Positions 44,524 through 55,680 are shown, numbered from the stretch's first letter. The stretch: DNA of 64,000 bases from Megascapheus bottae (GCA_024803745.1 JANJXV010000025.1:13804341-13868340); one strand, 5' to 3'. Numbers and translations: made by a program. Notes: generated from the sequence alone by a model not told the origin.

Positions 44524-44703
44524 GCCAGTCCTGGGATTTGAGCTCAGGCTTGGGCACTGTCCTTTGGGCTTTCTCAAGGCTACCTCTTGAGCCACAGCAC
44601 CACTTCCATCTTTTTCCTGTGTATGTGGTACTGAGGAATTGAACCCAGGGCTTGGTGTATGCTAGGCAAGTACTCTGCCACTAGGACATGCTCCTGGACC
44701 TGT
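44524..44703 (-). mobile_element. IDL-Geo SINE
   Basis: Reverse: GGTCCAGGAGCATGTCCTAG, left box GGGTTCAATTCC, Geo with a small deletion (CTCTTGAGCC to CTCAAGGCTAC). Its A-tail has become AAT repeats. Confidence 0.88.
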
Positions 44704-44709
44704 CATTTT

Positions 44710-46170
44710 TTTTTATAGCATCTGGAACAGACTAAAGCAGGAAGTTCTGTCACTTCAATTTAAACCTCTCCTGTACAGCAATAATTCTCCACGCTATTGG
44801 AAAGATTTGCAGATTGCTGCATGTCCTGTTTGGCAACAAAGCAGAGCCACAGAGGGACAGGACTACAACTACGTTCTCCAGGTTGCTTTTAAGAAACATG
44901 ATTGCTTGGGTGACAGACCACATGGTACCCATGCAACGAGTGCATTTTGCTTTTCTATCTCAGAGGAGCCTGGTCATAGAACAGACTCCCTCCAGGCCAT
45001 GAGAAAGGCCCAGAACACCCACAAGGGTAGGAGGCAAAGAGAGGCAGACAGAACACGAGCAGAACTTTGCTCTTCCTGAGAAAGGTCTCGAAGATAATGG
45101 CTTCTTAAAAAACACCACAGTCAAAGCAAAATGGAAAAGCACTTTAGGCTTCCTGTCTTTGCCCTGGAATATAGGTATACTTCTCTCGGGAAAGCTACAG
45201 ATAAGGACTACTATAATAAATGAGAGGGAACGCCATAGCTTCCAGCCGTATAATAGATGAGTTTCTTCCACTTGTCAGCTTGTCAGAAAATGGAATCCTG
45301 TTTCCTCTCTGTCAAACCTTTCCTGTTTAGTTGACATTTCCATGTGAAAGCAAGGAAAGGGCAGAGTGGCATTTGCTAAGTATAGGGAGGGAGTATAGGG
45401 GACAGGGAAACAGTGCTTTAGAAAATCACATTAACCCTTTCTGTCTATTCACATTGCTACAGGGGGAGATAGAACAGGTGGCTTAATTGGCTCTGAACAA
45501 AGTCCTTGAAATTCCTGAGGAAGCTATGTGACCAGATGTCGCTCTCTGTGCTGAGTGTTAAAGAGACAGCTTTGTAACAAGCCCAGTGGAAGGGAGATGG
45601 CAGATTTCTTTTAATGAAACTAACTTCTTGCCCTCACTTCACAGACATTTCAAGCAGTGTCCTACCTATGCAAAAATGACAGGATCTTTGTTGTGCAAGT
45701 GTGCGATTTGAGTTCTAAGTTTACCTTGTCAGGGTTGAAGTGAATGGGCACCTTGTCTGAGCATGATTCATCTCACTGTGCATGCTCTCACGTTTTCTGA
45801 TCTTTCAGAACAGTTCATGTTTCCTTTGGATATATGGAGTGATCACATCATGTGCTGGGTTTGAGTTCTGTGTTCATCATTGACACTCCATTGTGCCCCT
45901 AGCAGAGAATACCCTTTACTACTCAACATTAGTTTCTCTCGCATCTTTTCTATGTTCCATCTGCCCACATACTCTGAGGACTAGTTGTTCTCATTTACCA
46001 GCTGCCGGCTCTGTACTGGCCTGTACTTTTCTGAATATCTCAGCAATGTGGGGTGCAGGTCCAGATAAGACTCCACCCTAACCTTTGGGGAACTCACCAA
46101 TGTGTTTTTGCTCTCTAGAAGCATTGCCAAACCCTGTCTTTGGACAGTTTTTGTCTACTTCTTGCTTACA
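44710..46170. other. Repeat-poor unique sequence
   Basis: 1.4 kb without a recognised element. Several short overlapping frames, none convincing. Confidence 0.4.
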
Positions 46171-46174
46171 GTTC

Positions 46175-46320
46175 CTTTCCCCCCCTTCCTTCTTGGTTCC
46201 TCTTCCTTCCTTTCCTCTTTCTTTTCTACCTTCCTTTATTATTTCTTCCAATCTTCTTTTCTCTCTCCCTGCGCCATTTCTCTTCCTTCCCTTTTCTTTT
46301 CTTTTCTTTTCTTTTCTTTT
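46175..46320. repeat. Pyrimidine tract ending in (CTTTT)n
   Basis: Irregular TTCC/CTTTC, then five or so clean CTTTT units at 46290-46320. Confidence 0.9.
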
Positions 46321-46394
46321 GGCAGACTGATATTTGAGATCAGGGCCTCACATTTGTGAGGGAGACACTGTATCCCTAGCTCTTTTTCCTTTAG

Positions 46395-46504
46395 TAATTT
46401 TCTTTTGTAGGGTTTTGCTTATACCTCAGGCAAACCTCATACTATCATCCTCCTACCTACACTCTCCATGTAGCTAGGATTATAGGTTTATGCCATCATG
46501 CCTG
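46395..46504 (-). mobile_element. B1 SINE remnant
   Basis: TACCTCAGGCAAACCTCATA, CATGTAGCTAGGATTATAGG and GCCATCATGCCTGGC are the reversed B1 order. Confidence 0.7.
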
Positions 46505-46511
46505 GCTTGTT

Positions 46512-46645
46512 TTATTAAGGTAGAATCTCACAAATGGTTTTTGAGGGGGAGGAGGGATTCCTGAGCTGGCCTTGAATTATCATCCTTCCAATTTCTGCCT
46601 TCCAGATAGCTGGAATTCCAGGTGGGAGTCACCACACTCCCAGGC
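46512..46645 (-). mobile_element. B1 SINE remnant
   Basis: AGAATCTCACAAATGG, GAGCTGGCCTTGAATTATCA, CCTTCCAGATAGCTGGAATT and CACCACACTCCCAGGC. A second, independent B1 in the same orientation. Confidence 0.7.
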
Positions 46646-46659
46646 CTTAAACTTACTTC

Positions 46660-47160
46660 TAAGTGAAAGTTTCCTATGTTATTTTTACTGTAGACAGAGA
46701 ACTCACAAGCTCCTTTTCTGAAAGTTTATCTTGAGTGAACATAAATTGCAGAAGGGGAAAGCTTTTCTATGTGGCAACTTAATTTCTGACTTCAAGACAG
46801 ATTCTTGAACCAAGATGGACCCTTGTAGAAATTTCAGATTGGGGTATTAAAAGATGTATTTGGTGGGAAAAAGATGCAGCAACATACATTTGTGGCATGT
46901 AGATGGCAAACTCCAGAGTGGAAATCCCATCACCTCAATTGATGTGTGCCGCCTCAGTGGCTGTCTAGGACAGCTTCCTCCATGTCTTCCCTATTTAAAG
47001 GCAGACATGGGCTTTTCCCTCATAAGCAGATGGCCCCATTCTGGTCTCCTCTCTGGGATGAGTATCACCCTTGCTTAATATGCCCTAAATTTCTGAGTAT
47101 AGTCCAGTAATGAGCCAGAGGGTTGTATGGTTGCATGTAAAGAATATTTTTAAATACAAA
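46660..47160. other. Unique sequence
   Basis: No element recognised. Confidence 0.4.
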
Positions 47161-47164
47161 GTAT

Positions 47165-47355
47165 ATGAAAAAGAAGAAGGAGGAGGAGGGGAAGGAGGAG
47201 GAGGAGGGGAAGAAGAAGAAGAAGAAGAAGAAGAAGAAGAAGAAGAAGAAGAAGAAGAAGAAGAAGAAGAAGAAGAAGAAGAAGAAAAGGTGGAGGAGGA
47301 GGAGAAGGAGGAAAAGGAGGAGGAGGAAGAGGAGGAGAAGGAAGGAGAAGAAGTG
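47165..47355. repeat. (GAA)n flanked by (GGA)n, about 190 bp purine tract
   Basis: GGA-rich block, then about 26 uninterrupted AAG units at 47208-47286, then mixed GGA/GAA. All-purine, strongly triplex-prone. Poly-Glu, poly-Lys and poly-Phe frames are artefacts. Confidence 0.97.
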
Positions 47356-47359
47356 TAGA

Positions 47360-48550
47360 AGCTCAGTCAGTACAAACATGGTCACCAGTATAAACAGCTG
47401 AATTGGCATTAATAACTTTAATGTGTGGTCCAGAAGCAACTGGTTAAATTCCAAGATATAATACCAGTCCGGCCATGGACTGGCTGTCTGCCTATTTCAA
47501 TGCATTGCATTGGGCCTTGGGCTTCTTCCTACTCAGCAAGGGCCTTTGACATGTCATTGAGCCTATGGTCATGGTCCTTTGTATCCTTCACCAACTGAGA
47601 ACATTTGTTCTATCACTTAACATGCAACTGTTCTATATGTATGAGATAGATGTCAGTCTTGTATTTGACAGTAAGAACGCAAAGGAAAAAGCTTTCTGGA
47701 AAACAAAAGGATGCTTCCTTTCAATGATTAGTCTTACCAGTGGGCACCAAGGTTAATTTTATGGATGAGTTCAAGACAGAACTAAAACATAGATGGGAGT
47801 GACTGATAGTATGGTAGGGGACAGAACAGCCTTTCTAGAAAAAGCTGCCTTTGGGAAACCAAATAGGAGTTTTGAGGAAAATGGGGTGAAGTTAGAAGAG
47901 GAATAAAGAATCTTTAAGAGATAGAAATATTTGCCAAAGACCATGATCCTTTAACTTCTTCCCCACCCTGAGGGTTGTCCTCCATCCAGCCTCTTCTGGC
48001 TACTGTACTATGCTTGACAATAAGATGAGCCCCCCAAGACAGCATCAGAATTCACCACACCTTTTTATTTTGGATCATTGTGCAAGATTACAGAGGCCAT
48101 TGCCTACTGCTGCCTACCAGGCTCCAGGCCCTGTCCATGGTCCTGATTCATTGCTCTTCTCTGGGTCATTTACAAACTCAATGTGCATGTGGCTTCCAAA
48201 TTCACATAAGTTATGTCCTTGAGGATATCTGTGAATAATTCCTAGATGGGCCAGAGTCCAAGATGCTGTAGGGTGATAAACTTTCAACGGATGTCAGGGC
48301 CAAGGGAACTGAGCAGAGAACTGGAGAGAAGGTAGACCCAAACTCAGCACTGGGTAGTGAATTCCTCACTAAGGAGAAGTGAGGAGAAAACTTAGAAGCA
48401 ATATATTTACATTGGGAAGAGATACTATTTCAAAGGAAAACTTCCTAGGTAACCTTGCCCTATAAATGCAAGGTTATCCTGTATCCAAACAGTCCCCCAA
48501 GTGAGACCAGGTCCCACCATAGGCAGAGTTGAGCAACATTCTACAGCTCC
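47360..48550. other. Unique sequence
   Basis: No recognised element. Confidence 0.4.
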
Positions 48551-48559
48551 AATTTGTCC

Positions 48560-48800
48560 TAAGTGAACCATTGTGCAGAACTAACGAGGTCATCAATTTT
48601 TCTTCCAGCTAATGAACTCGTTGAGAAGGGTGTGATGTGGGGAAGATGATGAGATGAGCAACCAAACCTGATTAAATAGTTTCATCTTCATCAAAGAATC
48701 AGGCACAGAGCTGAAGCCCCATTATTCACCGGAAGAGGATAATTACACAGAGCAGGCTGCTGTCAGGGCCGCCCCTCCCCTCACCCAACCGGCTGTGCTC
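48560..48800. promoter_or_regulatory. Candidate conserved noncoding element
   Basis: Repeat-free; includes CTAATGAACTCGTTG, CCTGATTAAATAG and a TAATTA core at 48740-48745, next to GCCGCCCCTCCCC (Sp/KLF-like). Function is inference from motifs. Confidence 0.27.
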
Positions 48801-49106
48801 CTTTCTGGAGTATAATATCAGAGCCAGGTATAGGTCCTTATTTTAATTCAACAACTATTTATAGACAGCCTCCTCCATGGCACTTGTGAGCAAACACACA
48901 TTAAATAAAAGTAGTGGAGATGAATGAGATCTTGCCTCTTTGATTTTGAGTTGATCTAGCATGGAACTTGGCTAAGTGATTTATGCTGTGTAAGGTGCTT
49001 TCCCAATGCAGAGTACTTGGGCATTGAGAGAAGAGGGTATCAAGGAAGTCTTCTATGGGTGGTCACCCTCCAGTGGGACCTTAACGATGAATTTCACTGT
49101 GAAAGA

Positions 49107-49355
49107 AAAGAGGAGCTGGACTCAGGTGGCTCTGGCCTGTCATTCTAGCTACTCCCAAAGACTTGAGATCTGGAAGCCAAGATTCAAAGCCAGTTTGGGC
49201 AGGAAAGTCGATGAGACTCATATCTCCAATAAACCACCAACAAAAAAAGCCAGAAGAGGACTGTGGTTCAGGTGGCAGAACACTAGCCTTGAGAGGAAAA
49301 AGCTAAGGGACAGCACCTACATCCTGAATTAAGCTCTAGTACTGAGAGGGGGGAA
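49107..49355 (+). mobile_element. B1-headed Geo SINE
   Basis: CTGGACTCAGGTGGCTCTGG, TCTAGCTACTCCCAAAGACT, then the linker CATATCTCCAATAAACCACC and Geo GACTGTGGTTCAGGTGGCAG. The 3' end has drifted (CTCTAGTACTGAGAGGGGGG). Confidence 0.8.
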
Positions 49356-49359
49356 AAAT

Positions 49360-50530
49360 GAAATGTCCTATAAAATTCTATCTATTTTTCAAATTCTTTT
49401 CTTTCTTTGCCATTATGGCTGGGTAGTCCATGATGAATCCATTATTGTACTGCTAAATTTTGGTCAGGATAATTCCAGAATAGTATACATTCTCAGGGAT
49501 GACCTCCTGCACCTTGAAGAGATCGTTTTCTTGATAAGTCCCTAGATCCTCTTTTTGTGAGTCTGGCAAGGTGGTTTATTGGCTTTGTAATACCAAGCTC
49601 CCACCATTAGGGACTGAGCTAAGATCACCAAACTGCTTCCTATATATCCTTAGTTGAGCTTTGAATCACTAGAGTAGTAGAAGGCTCAGCATGGTATCTT
49701 CTCTGAAATGAGCAATCCCTTAATTAAACAGAAGTAAATAGAGGTTACAATGCATTCCTTAATTAAATAGATGCAAATGCCCCATTGCTCTGCTTTTCAC
49801 ACACATCAATTGAACATCATCTCATTTTCCTGTTTGCCCAGTGGAAATGGAATTTCTGAGGCACTATTTCAGTCTAAGTCTCTTGAGTGTGCCTGTGCGG
49901 CTGGGTGTTCAATCAGGACTATTTACCTTCTGGTTTACAAAGATCTATAGCTGGTGCTTCCTGTCCTTTTACCTGTCATTTGCAGGCTTGGAAATGCCTA
50001 TGAATCTGACTGAACTAGACCTTCAAAGAGAAATGACTAACAAAGCATCTTGATTCCTGCCTTGGGAAAACATACCTGAGAGTCACCAGATTTGAGGCTT
50101 GCCATGAACATTCTGATGAATTGCTGGGTGACTCTGAAGCCGCAGGGCCTTGTACCTGCTTTCTTCTTTATACCTAGAGTCAAGTTTAGGTAAGTCCATC
50201 CTAAGGATTGAATATGAATTACAAGAATGTCATATAATTCATGGAACCTGTACTGGGTAATTAATTGTACATATCAGATTGGTTGACTTGTGGTGTTTAG
50301 TTGTTCAGCCAAACATTAATGAAAGTATTCTTAGGATAACACTATGTGGTTGTCATTACCTTTAATAAACAGTTGGCTTTAAGCAGAGGAGATTGCCCTC
50401 AGTAACTCGAATAGACTTTGTCTAATCATATGTAGATCTTACAAAGCAGAAGCTGGTAAGGAATTCTATAACCAAGCTATCATGGCAATCCTATTTGTGT
50501 TTCTGGTCTGCTGGCTGCACTATATATATC
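49360..50530. other. Unique sequence
   Basis: CCCTTAATTAAACAG and CCTTAATTAAATAG repeat at 49717 and 49755 as a small direct repeat. Otherwise nothing. Confidence 0.4.
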
Positions 50531-50542
50531 AGACTTCCCAAA

Positions 50543-50543
<1 letters not shown>

Positions 50544-50625
<82 letters not shown>
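50544..50625. repeat. (CT)n microsatellite at SINE tail
   Basis: About 40 CT units between the target-site copy at 50534-50543 and the Geo 3' end. Confidence 0.97.
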
Positions 50626-50627
<2 letters not shown>

Positions 50628-50629
50628 CC

Positions 50630-50857
50630 TTGGTTGATTGTGGGGCTTTAACTCCAGGGCCTGGCCACTGTCCCTGAACTCTTCCACTCAATGCTAGCAC
50701 TCTACTGCTTGAGCCATAGCACCACTTCCGGTTTTCTGGTGGTTAGCTGTAGATAAGAGTCATAGACATTTTGTGCCTGGGCTGGCTTTGAACTGTGATC
50801 CTCAGATCTCAGCATCCTGAGTAGCTAGGATTACAGGTGTGAGCCACTGGTGCCTGG
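50630..50857 (-). mobile_element. B1-headed Geo SINE
   Basis: TTAACTCCAGGGCCTGGCCA, CTGCTTGAGCCATAGCACCA, TTAGCTGTAGATAAGAGTCA and GGATTACAGGTGTGAGCCAC. With the (CT)n it sits between CTTCCCAAAC at 50534-50543 and at 50858-50867. Confidence 0.9.
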
Positions 50858-50867
50858 CTTCCCAAAC

Positions 50868-51068
50868 CTTTTTTTTTTTGGCCAATCCTGGGGACTGAAC
50901 TGTCAGGGACTGAGAACTGTCCTTGGGCTTTCCTCAAGGCTAGTGCTCTACCACTTGAGTCACAGTGCCACTTCCGGCTTTTCTATATATGTGGTATCAT
51001 GGAATCGAACCCAGGTCTTCATGTATGCTAGGCAAGCACTCTACCACTAGGCTAACCTCCCAGCCCTG
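50868..51068 (-). mobile_element. IDL-Geo SINE
   Basis: T-run, GGCCAATCCTGGGGACTGAA, a whole Geo module, left box reversed as GGGTTCGATTCC, and head end GGGCTGGGAGGTTAGCCTAG. Bounded by CTTCCCAAAC at 50858-50867 and 51069-51078. Confidence 0.92.
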
Positions 51069-51079
51069 CTTCCCAAACT

Positions 51080-51300
51080 CTTGCAATTGCAGGAATCAGT
51101 TCTTTAAAATGAAAGTGAATTAGAATTGGAATAAGAACTCAGATCTTGCTTTCAATTCAAGGAGAGTAGCTGAGAGTACACTAACTGGTGGAAGTTCCTA
51201 CCAGGCCAAGTTGGGGTAGGAGTGAGTAGAGGAGGAAGAGAACAAAGTCCATATGAGGCTGTCAATGGCTGTCCTGTCTTCACTAGCTCTGGCAAGTCTA
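51080..51300. other. Unique spacer
   Basis: Nothing recognised. Confidence 0.35.
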
Positions 51301-51600
51301 GCAACGCGCCATCCATGACTTAGATAGTTATCAGAGGGCAACAGTGGGTTAACAGCCCTTTAACTGAGTCAAACTGTTCATCGGAATAAAAATCCATCTC
51401 AATGTATTCCTCGAAACAGTTCTGCTTTGCGGAGGCATTAGGAATAAATTGAGGTGGATCCTGTTCCAATTAAAATTTATGATTAAGACCATCACTTCAG
51501 GAGGGCAGGCTAAGCAAAGCCACGAGCAACTTGGAAATCTACACCACTCAGGGTGTTACTTAGAAAAGTGAATCGCTGAGAAGAAAGTCACACTGACCTG
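51300..51600. promoter_or_regulatory. Candidate conserved noncoding element
   Basis: Repeat-free with scattered CpGs (GCAACGCGCCATCC, TTCATCGGAATAAA, CCACGAGCAAC) and TCCAATTAAAATTTATGATT. Weak case, based on composition and motifs only. Confidence 0.22.
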
Positions 51601-52315
51601 GTCTCCTTGGCAATTTTGGTCCCACTCCCAGAGTTTCCAGCAAAGTAACCAACATTTGAACACTCAGTTCGAGAAGTGCTTTCCATTGAATCATAGGACC
51701 TCAGAGAGATGGTGTGTGATCATGTCACATGTCCACACTTAGGCGCTTGTCCAACTGCTCACATGGAGATCAATGTGTACAGGTTGGATTGTCCAAATAG
51801 ACCAGGGAGCTTGGAAGGCTTCCAAAGATGGGTGCTGAGAACTGAGCACCTGTTGTGCTACATAGTAATAATTTAGCCTGGTCATTACTGGAGCTGTGTA
51901 AAGTATATATTGATTTTTCTCCAAAAGATGAACCAATCTGAAGCAGTAGTCCCCTCCCTCACATAGAACTTAAGATAAAATATGAATCAGATTAAAAATA
52001 CTCAACTAGGTTTTGTGATTACAGAAGCCAAAAAACCCCTGAAACTTCCTAAATGACAGGTGGGCCCACTTAGCTGCTTACTAGCAGCTACTTACACAGC
52101 CATCTCATGACCTTGAGCTGAAGAGTGCATTCCTAGTCTCGTTCTCATCCACTAGTCTCGTTGTGTGAATTGCTTTGTTGAACTTCAATTAGTTTTATCC
52201 CAAAATGTAGCCTACACATGTGTAGCCTGTGATAGAGGGGAAAATGTGTCCAATCTTTTTCAGTTTTTAAAATTCTGTCTACACACCTCCCATCTATACA
52301 TATGTTGATGGAGTC
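51601..52315. other. Unique sequence
   Basis: No element recognised. Confidence 0.4.
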
Positions 52316-52317
52316 AT

Positions 52318-52565
52318 GGGAGAAAAGGAGAGGAGAAGGGAAGGGAAGGAGGGGAGGGGAGAGGAGGAGAGGAGAGAAACAGAAATAGAGGAAAGAAGGG
52401 AGAATTGGAAAAGAAGAGGAGTTGAAGGGAGGGGAAGAGGGAAGAATCGAGGTGGAGGTAAGGAGAGGACAGATGGTAGAGGGAAGAGGAGAAGGAAAAG
52501 GGAAGAAGAAAGGGTGAACAGGAAGATGGGAGAGGAAGGAATGGAGGAATTTAAGAAAGGACTCC
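52318..52565. repeat. Irregular polypurine tract, about 250 bp
   Basis: GGAGA/GGGAA mixtures with few pyrimidines. Open frames on both strands (142 codons minus, 84 plus) are Pro/Ser or Arg/Glu artefacts. Confidence 0.92.
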
Positions 52566-52769
52566 AATAGCAACTTGGAGTTGGGAGATGAGAGGAATTT
52601 CTGAAAGAAGAGGGAGGACTAAAGAATGGTGGGCGTGGGTCAAAAGATGTAAAGGTAGGGGCGTAGGAAAGTAGGTAAGGGCAGAGAAGAGGGGCTGGAG
52701 AGCAGGACTGTGAAATCAGGTTTGGGCAGCACTGGCATTCCTCTGTGCTACCTTCCCAGTCATCTTCCC

Positions 52770-52840
52770 CATCTCAGCTTCAGTTTCTTCACCTGTAGCT
52801 CAGAAATAGGTAAACCTACAAGGCAGGGCTTTCCAGACCT
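52770..52840 (+). mobile_element. MIR fragment
   Basis: ATCTCAGCTTCAGTTTCTTC and ACCTGTAGCTCAGAAATAGG resemble 'cctcagtttcctcatctgtaaaatggg'. Short. Confidence 0.5.
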
Positions 52841-52849
52841 GAGAGGTAC

Positions 52850-53440
52850 GCATGCCACCTAGGAAATGTTAGCAGAGACAGGAGTCCATGTTAAGGCTAC
52901 AGAGAACTGGTTTCTTTGAAACAAGAACACAATTTCTCCCTCACACATCCTGGGTTTGGCTTCCCTGGAAAAATCAGGGGCTCCAGTATAGTCACTACCT
53001 AAAAGGACAACAACACCCTAGAGGGACACCAGAGACTTTTTTTTTTAACCTGCAGGGTGGTGAGTGAGGCTTCCTGTCTGCTCCACTGGGTCTCAGTGCA
53101 CAGTGGAGGCATAGGTAGTCACCAGTGAACTTTCCACAAAGACAGTTTACTCCACCCCCATCTCAATCCATAACCTTTAGTGGTCTCTATAGAGTCATTA
53201 TGACCATTAGGCTGTGGACTCAGCTCTGCTTTAGCTCTTAAGCTAATACAACTGAGACTTTTTTTTACTTTCCTATTGGGAAGGACCGTCTGCAATTTCT
53301 GTGATTTCTTAGATCATTCCATAAGTAAATCAAATATTCTTTCAAGCCCAGTTATCAAAATTGTGTTCTCTGATACCAAGTCTTCTGTCAAACTACAGTG
53401 AGCCAGTTCAACACATCGGAAACCTCTGCTATCTCCTAAC
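52850..53440. other. Unique sequence
   Basis: No element recognised. Confidence 0.4.
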
Positions 53441-54500
53441 ATCATCCTTACTAGATAGAGTAATTAAATTTGTACTTTTTTTTTAACAAGTCGTACTCAA
53501 TAAATCTGAATAAATTAACAACGCATTACTAAGACTGCTACATTAAATTTGCATAGTGCATTTAATGAATATGCAAGTGCCAGTGAAAAGGTCTGCTACT
53601 GCGAGCCTCCTACATTAGCATAACCACTTCCAGCACGTTTCTTAAATAATGTAGCCATTTGCACATCAGTGACTTGGCTAATTCTAACTTCAGTCAGGGT
53701 AGCCTTGTAATTAAGACTCTTGCTTTAATTTTTAATGAAGTTTATGTTACATCAATCCTGACAGTAATGAGGGGACATGGAAACAAAAAGTCTGCTAATA
53801 ATTAAATTCACAAACCAGTTTGAGGGATAATAATTCCTGAGGAGAAATTACATGACTAATTATTAATTAAATATTCATACTACTCACCACCATGCCACTT
53901 AACTGCTCTTCTTGTTGGGAAGACTACTGAGATGGGGATGTAAGTTCTTTTTTTTGCCAACCATTCTGAGTTTCAGGTCTCTGGTTAATTTTAGTGCACC
54001 ATTAATCAATATGACACAAAAAATAAAATTGTTTTAATTGGCATCATTTTATTGTGTCTAAATATTACTACAGTTGGTTTAGTTTGTGTAGAATTAATCT
54101 AGTTAGTCGGTGCCTGTTTTATGGAAACATAAATCCAGTTTATATCCATAAACATGTAATGGCAGGACAACTTGACCTTTTTTTTTGATAACATTACTGT
54201 TTACAGATAATTACACCAACTCTTTAAAAGGTTATTTAATAGCTTTGCATTTATCACAGTAAAATGAAAACCGTGCAAGATTACTTAACTCCAGCCTGTT
54301 CTGAGGAAATCTGGGAGACCCTCATTTACCCCCGATGCAAAGTAAGCAATATTAATGTGTAGGTTTTTTAGCAAATGTATGAGAGCTTTCTACGAATGTG
54401 TACAAACAGATTTACATGTTTGGGTTTGAATCATTCGATGTTTAATTCACAATTGAGTAGGAATCCGGAGAGAAGGTGAATCTTCTCATTATTAGAACTA
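53440..54500. promoter_or_regulatory. Candidate developmental enhancer / conserved noncoding island
   Basis: About 1.06 kb with no SINE, L1 or microsatellite. It holds six TAATTA homeodomain cores (53461, 53708, 53799, 53857, 53864, 54208), a perfect octamer ATTTGCAT at 53547-53554, a near-octamer CTTTGCAT at 54243-54250, and ATATGCAAG at about 53569. This AT-rich pairing of POU and homeodomain sites in a repeat desert is typical of vertebrate conserved developmental enhancers. No open frame with splice sites. The function is inferred; chance TAATTA sites are not rare in AT-rich DNA. Confidence 0.4.
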
Positions 54501-54705
54501 TTTCTATTGCAGAGAAACTACAAGAGGCTGGAGGTTTTATGTTCAGGATCAGAGAAATGACTATTTTTCACAAAACCTAGTAAAACAAACATCATGAAAC
54601 CAGAGAACTTATTATGATAACACGTAATCAATGGTAATGGTTATTGTAGAAGCCTCTCTTTTCCTTTCCCATTTGTGAAGACGTATTTAGGAATTTCCGT
54701 TTTTT

Positions 54706-55030
54706 AACTTTTTAAATTATCTTTAAGTAGCTGTACAAAGGAGGCTCCGTTCAACATATCCGTCTCTGAGTGCAATGCATCTTGATCAATGTCATGGCTT
54801 TCATCATTCTCCTGCGTTTCTCTCAATTCCACCCATCCCCTCAAACTTCCTAGCTCCATTTTCATAAATAGACATTGAGTGTATGATTGCATTCTCCACC
54901 CTTCCTCTCTTCATTCATCTCCTCCCACCCCTGCTCCTAGACCTCACCCTTTTAACACACCTCAAGTTCCAGTTTCCTGTTGTTCATTTTGTTAGACTGT
55001 AGGTTAGTTCTCATTTAGAATAAGATGCTA
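54706..55030 (-). mobile_element. L1 3' UTR-like fragment
   Basis: TTATCTTTAAGTAGCTGTAC, GTGCAATGCATCTTGATCAA and TAAATAGACATTGAGTGTAT align with the 16.3 kb copy and, reversed, with 55.4 kb. Pyrimidine tracts on plus mark the purine tract of the element. Confidence 0.75.
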
Positions 55031-55063
55031 CAAGATGTGTACTTGTGCATATGTCATCCCATA

Positions 55064-55147
55064 TTGAGCCACAGCACCACTTCTGCCTGCTTCTGTGTAT
55101 GTGGCACCAAGAAATTGAATCCAAGGCTTCGTGCATGCTAGGCAAGC
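55064..55147 (-). mobile_element. IDL-Geo SINE, truncated
   Basis: GAGCCACAGCACCACTTCTG through GCATGCTAGGCAAGC: the left end of Geo and part of the IDL head. It stops at a 12-bp inverted repeat, then (TG)n. A further Geo-like scrap (TTGAACTCAGGGTCTC, ATTTAAGCCAC) lies at 55243-55290. Confidence 0.75.
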
Positions 55148-55149
55148 AT

Positions 55150-55178
55150 TTTTGACTCTAGGCAATCTAGAGTCAAAA
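55150..55178. repeat. Perfect 12-bp inverted repeat, 5-base loop
   Basis: TTTTGACTCTAG - GCAAT - CTAGAGTCAAAA. Confidence 0.95.

Positions 55179-55180
<2 letters not shown>

Positions 55181-55232
<52 letters not shown>
55181..55232. repeat. (TG)n microsatellite
   Basis: About 25 TG units. Confidence 0.97.
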
Positions 55233-55233
<1 letters not shown>

Positions 55234-55409
55234 GGTATTGGTACTTGAACTCAGGGTCTCATATGCTACCATTTAAGCCACACCCCCACTTCCTATATGA
55301 GAGTATTTTTATCTTGGGAAAATATTCTCAACAGAAGCACTGCTGGGTAAGAGGATATATGCATTATCATCCCAATAATCATTTAGCAAAAGGTTATAAG
55401 AATTCATGA

Positions 55410-55680
55410 TCATGGTAGGAACAATGTACAGGGAGATGGGAAGAGTTAGAGATAAGGAATAAATAAGATAGGAAGGGCAGGCAATCAAAGTCATAATATT
55501 CCACGTGTACAGGTGAAAACAGAGCTAGGAACGTTGAGGGGATAAGTGGGGTTGAGAGAGAAAGGGGAAAGAATTTGGAGGGGTGACATTGATCAAGATG
55601 CATTGTACTCATACACGGACATGATAAATTGAAACCCCTCTATACAACTACTTGAAGATAATTTTTAAAAACAACTATTT
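55410..55680 (+). mobile_element. L1 3' UTR and end
   Basis: GTCATAATATTCCACGTGTA, GGTGACATTGATCAAGATGC, ATTGTACTCATACACGGACA and AACCCCTCTATACAACTACT, then A-rich sequence. The best copy of this subfamily in the window and the reference for the others. Confidence 0.75.

Noticed and set aside
47065..47454. Poly-Phe, poly-Glu and poly-Lys frames
   Set aside because: By-products of the GAA/GGA repeat in all frames.
52145..52573. 142-codon Pro/Ser-rich minus frame
   Set aside because: Most of it is the antisense of a polypurine tract.
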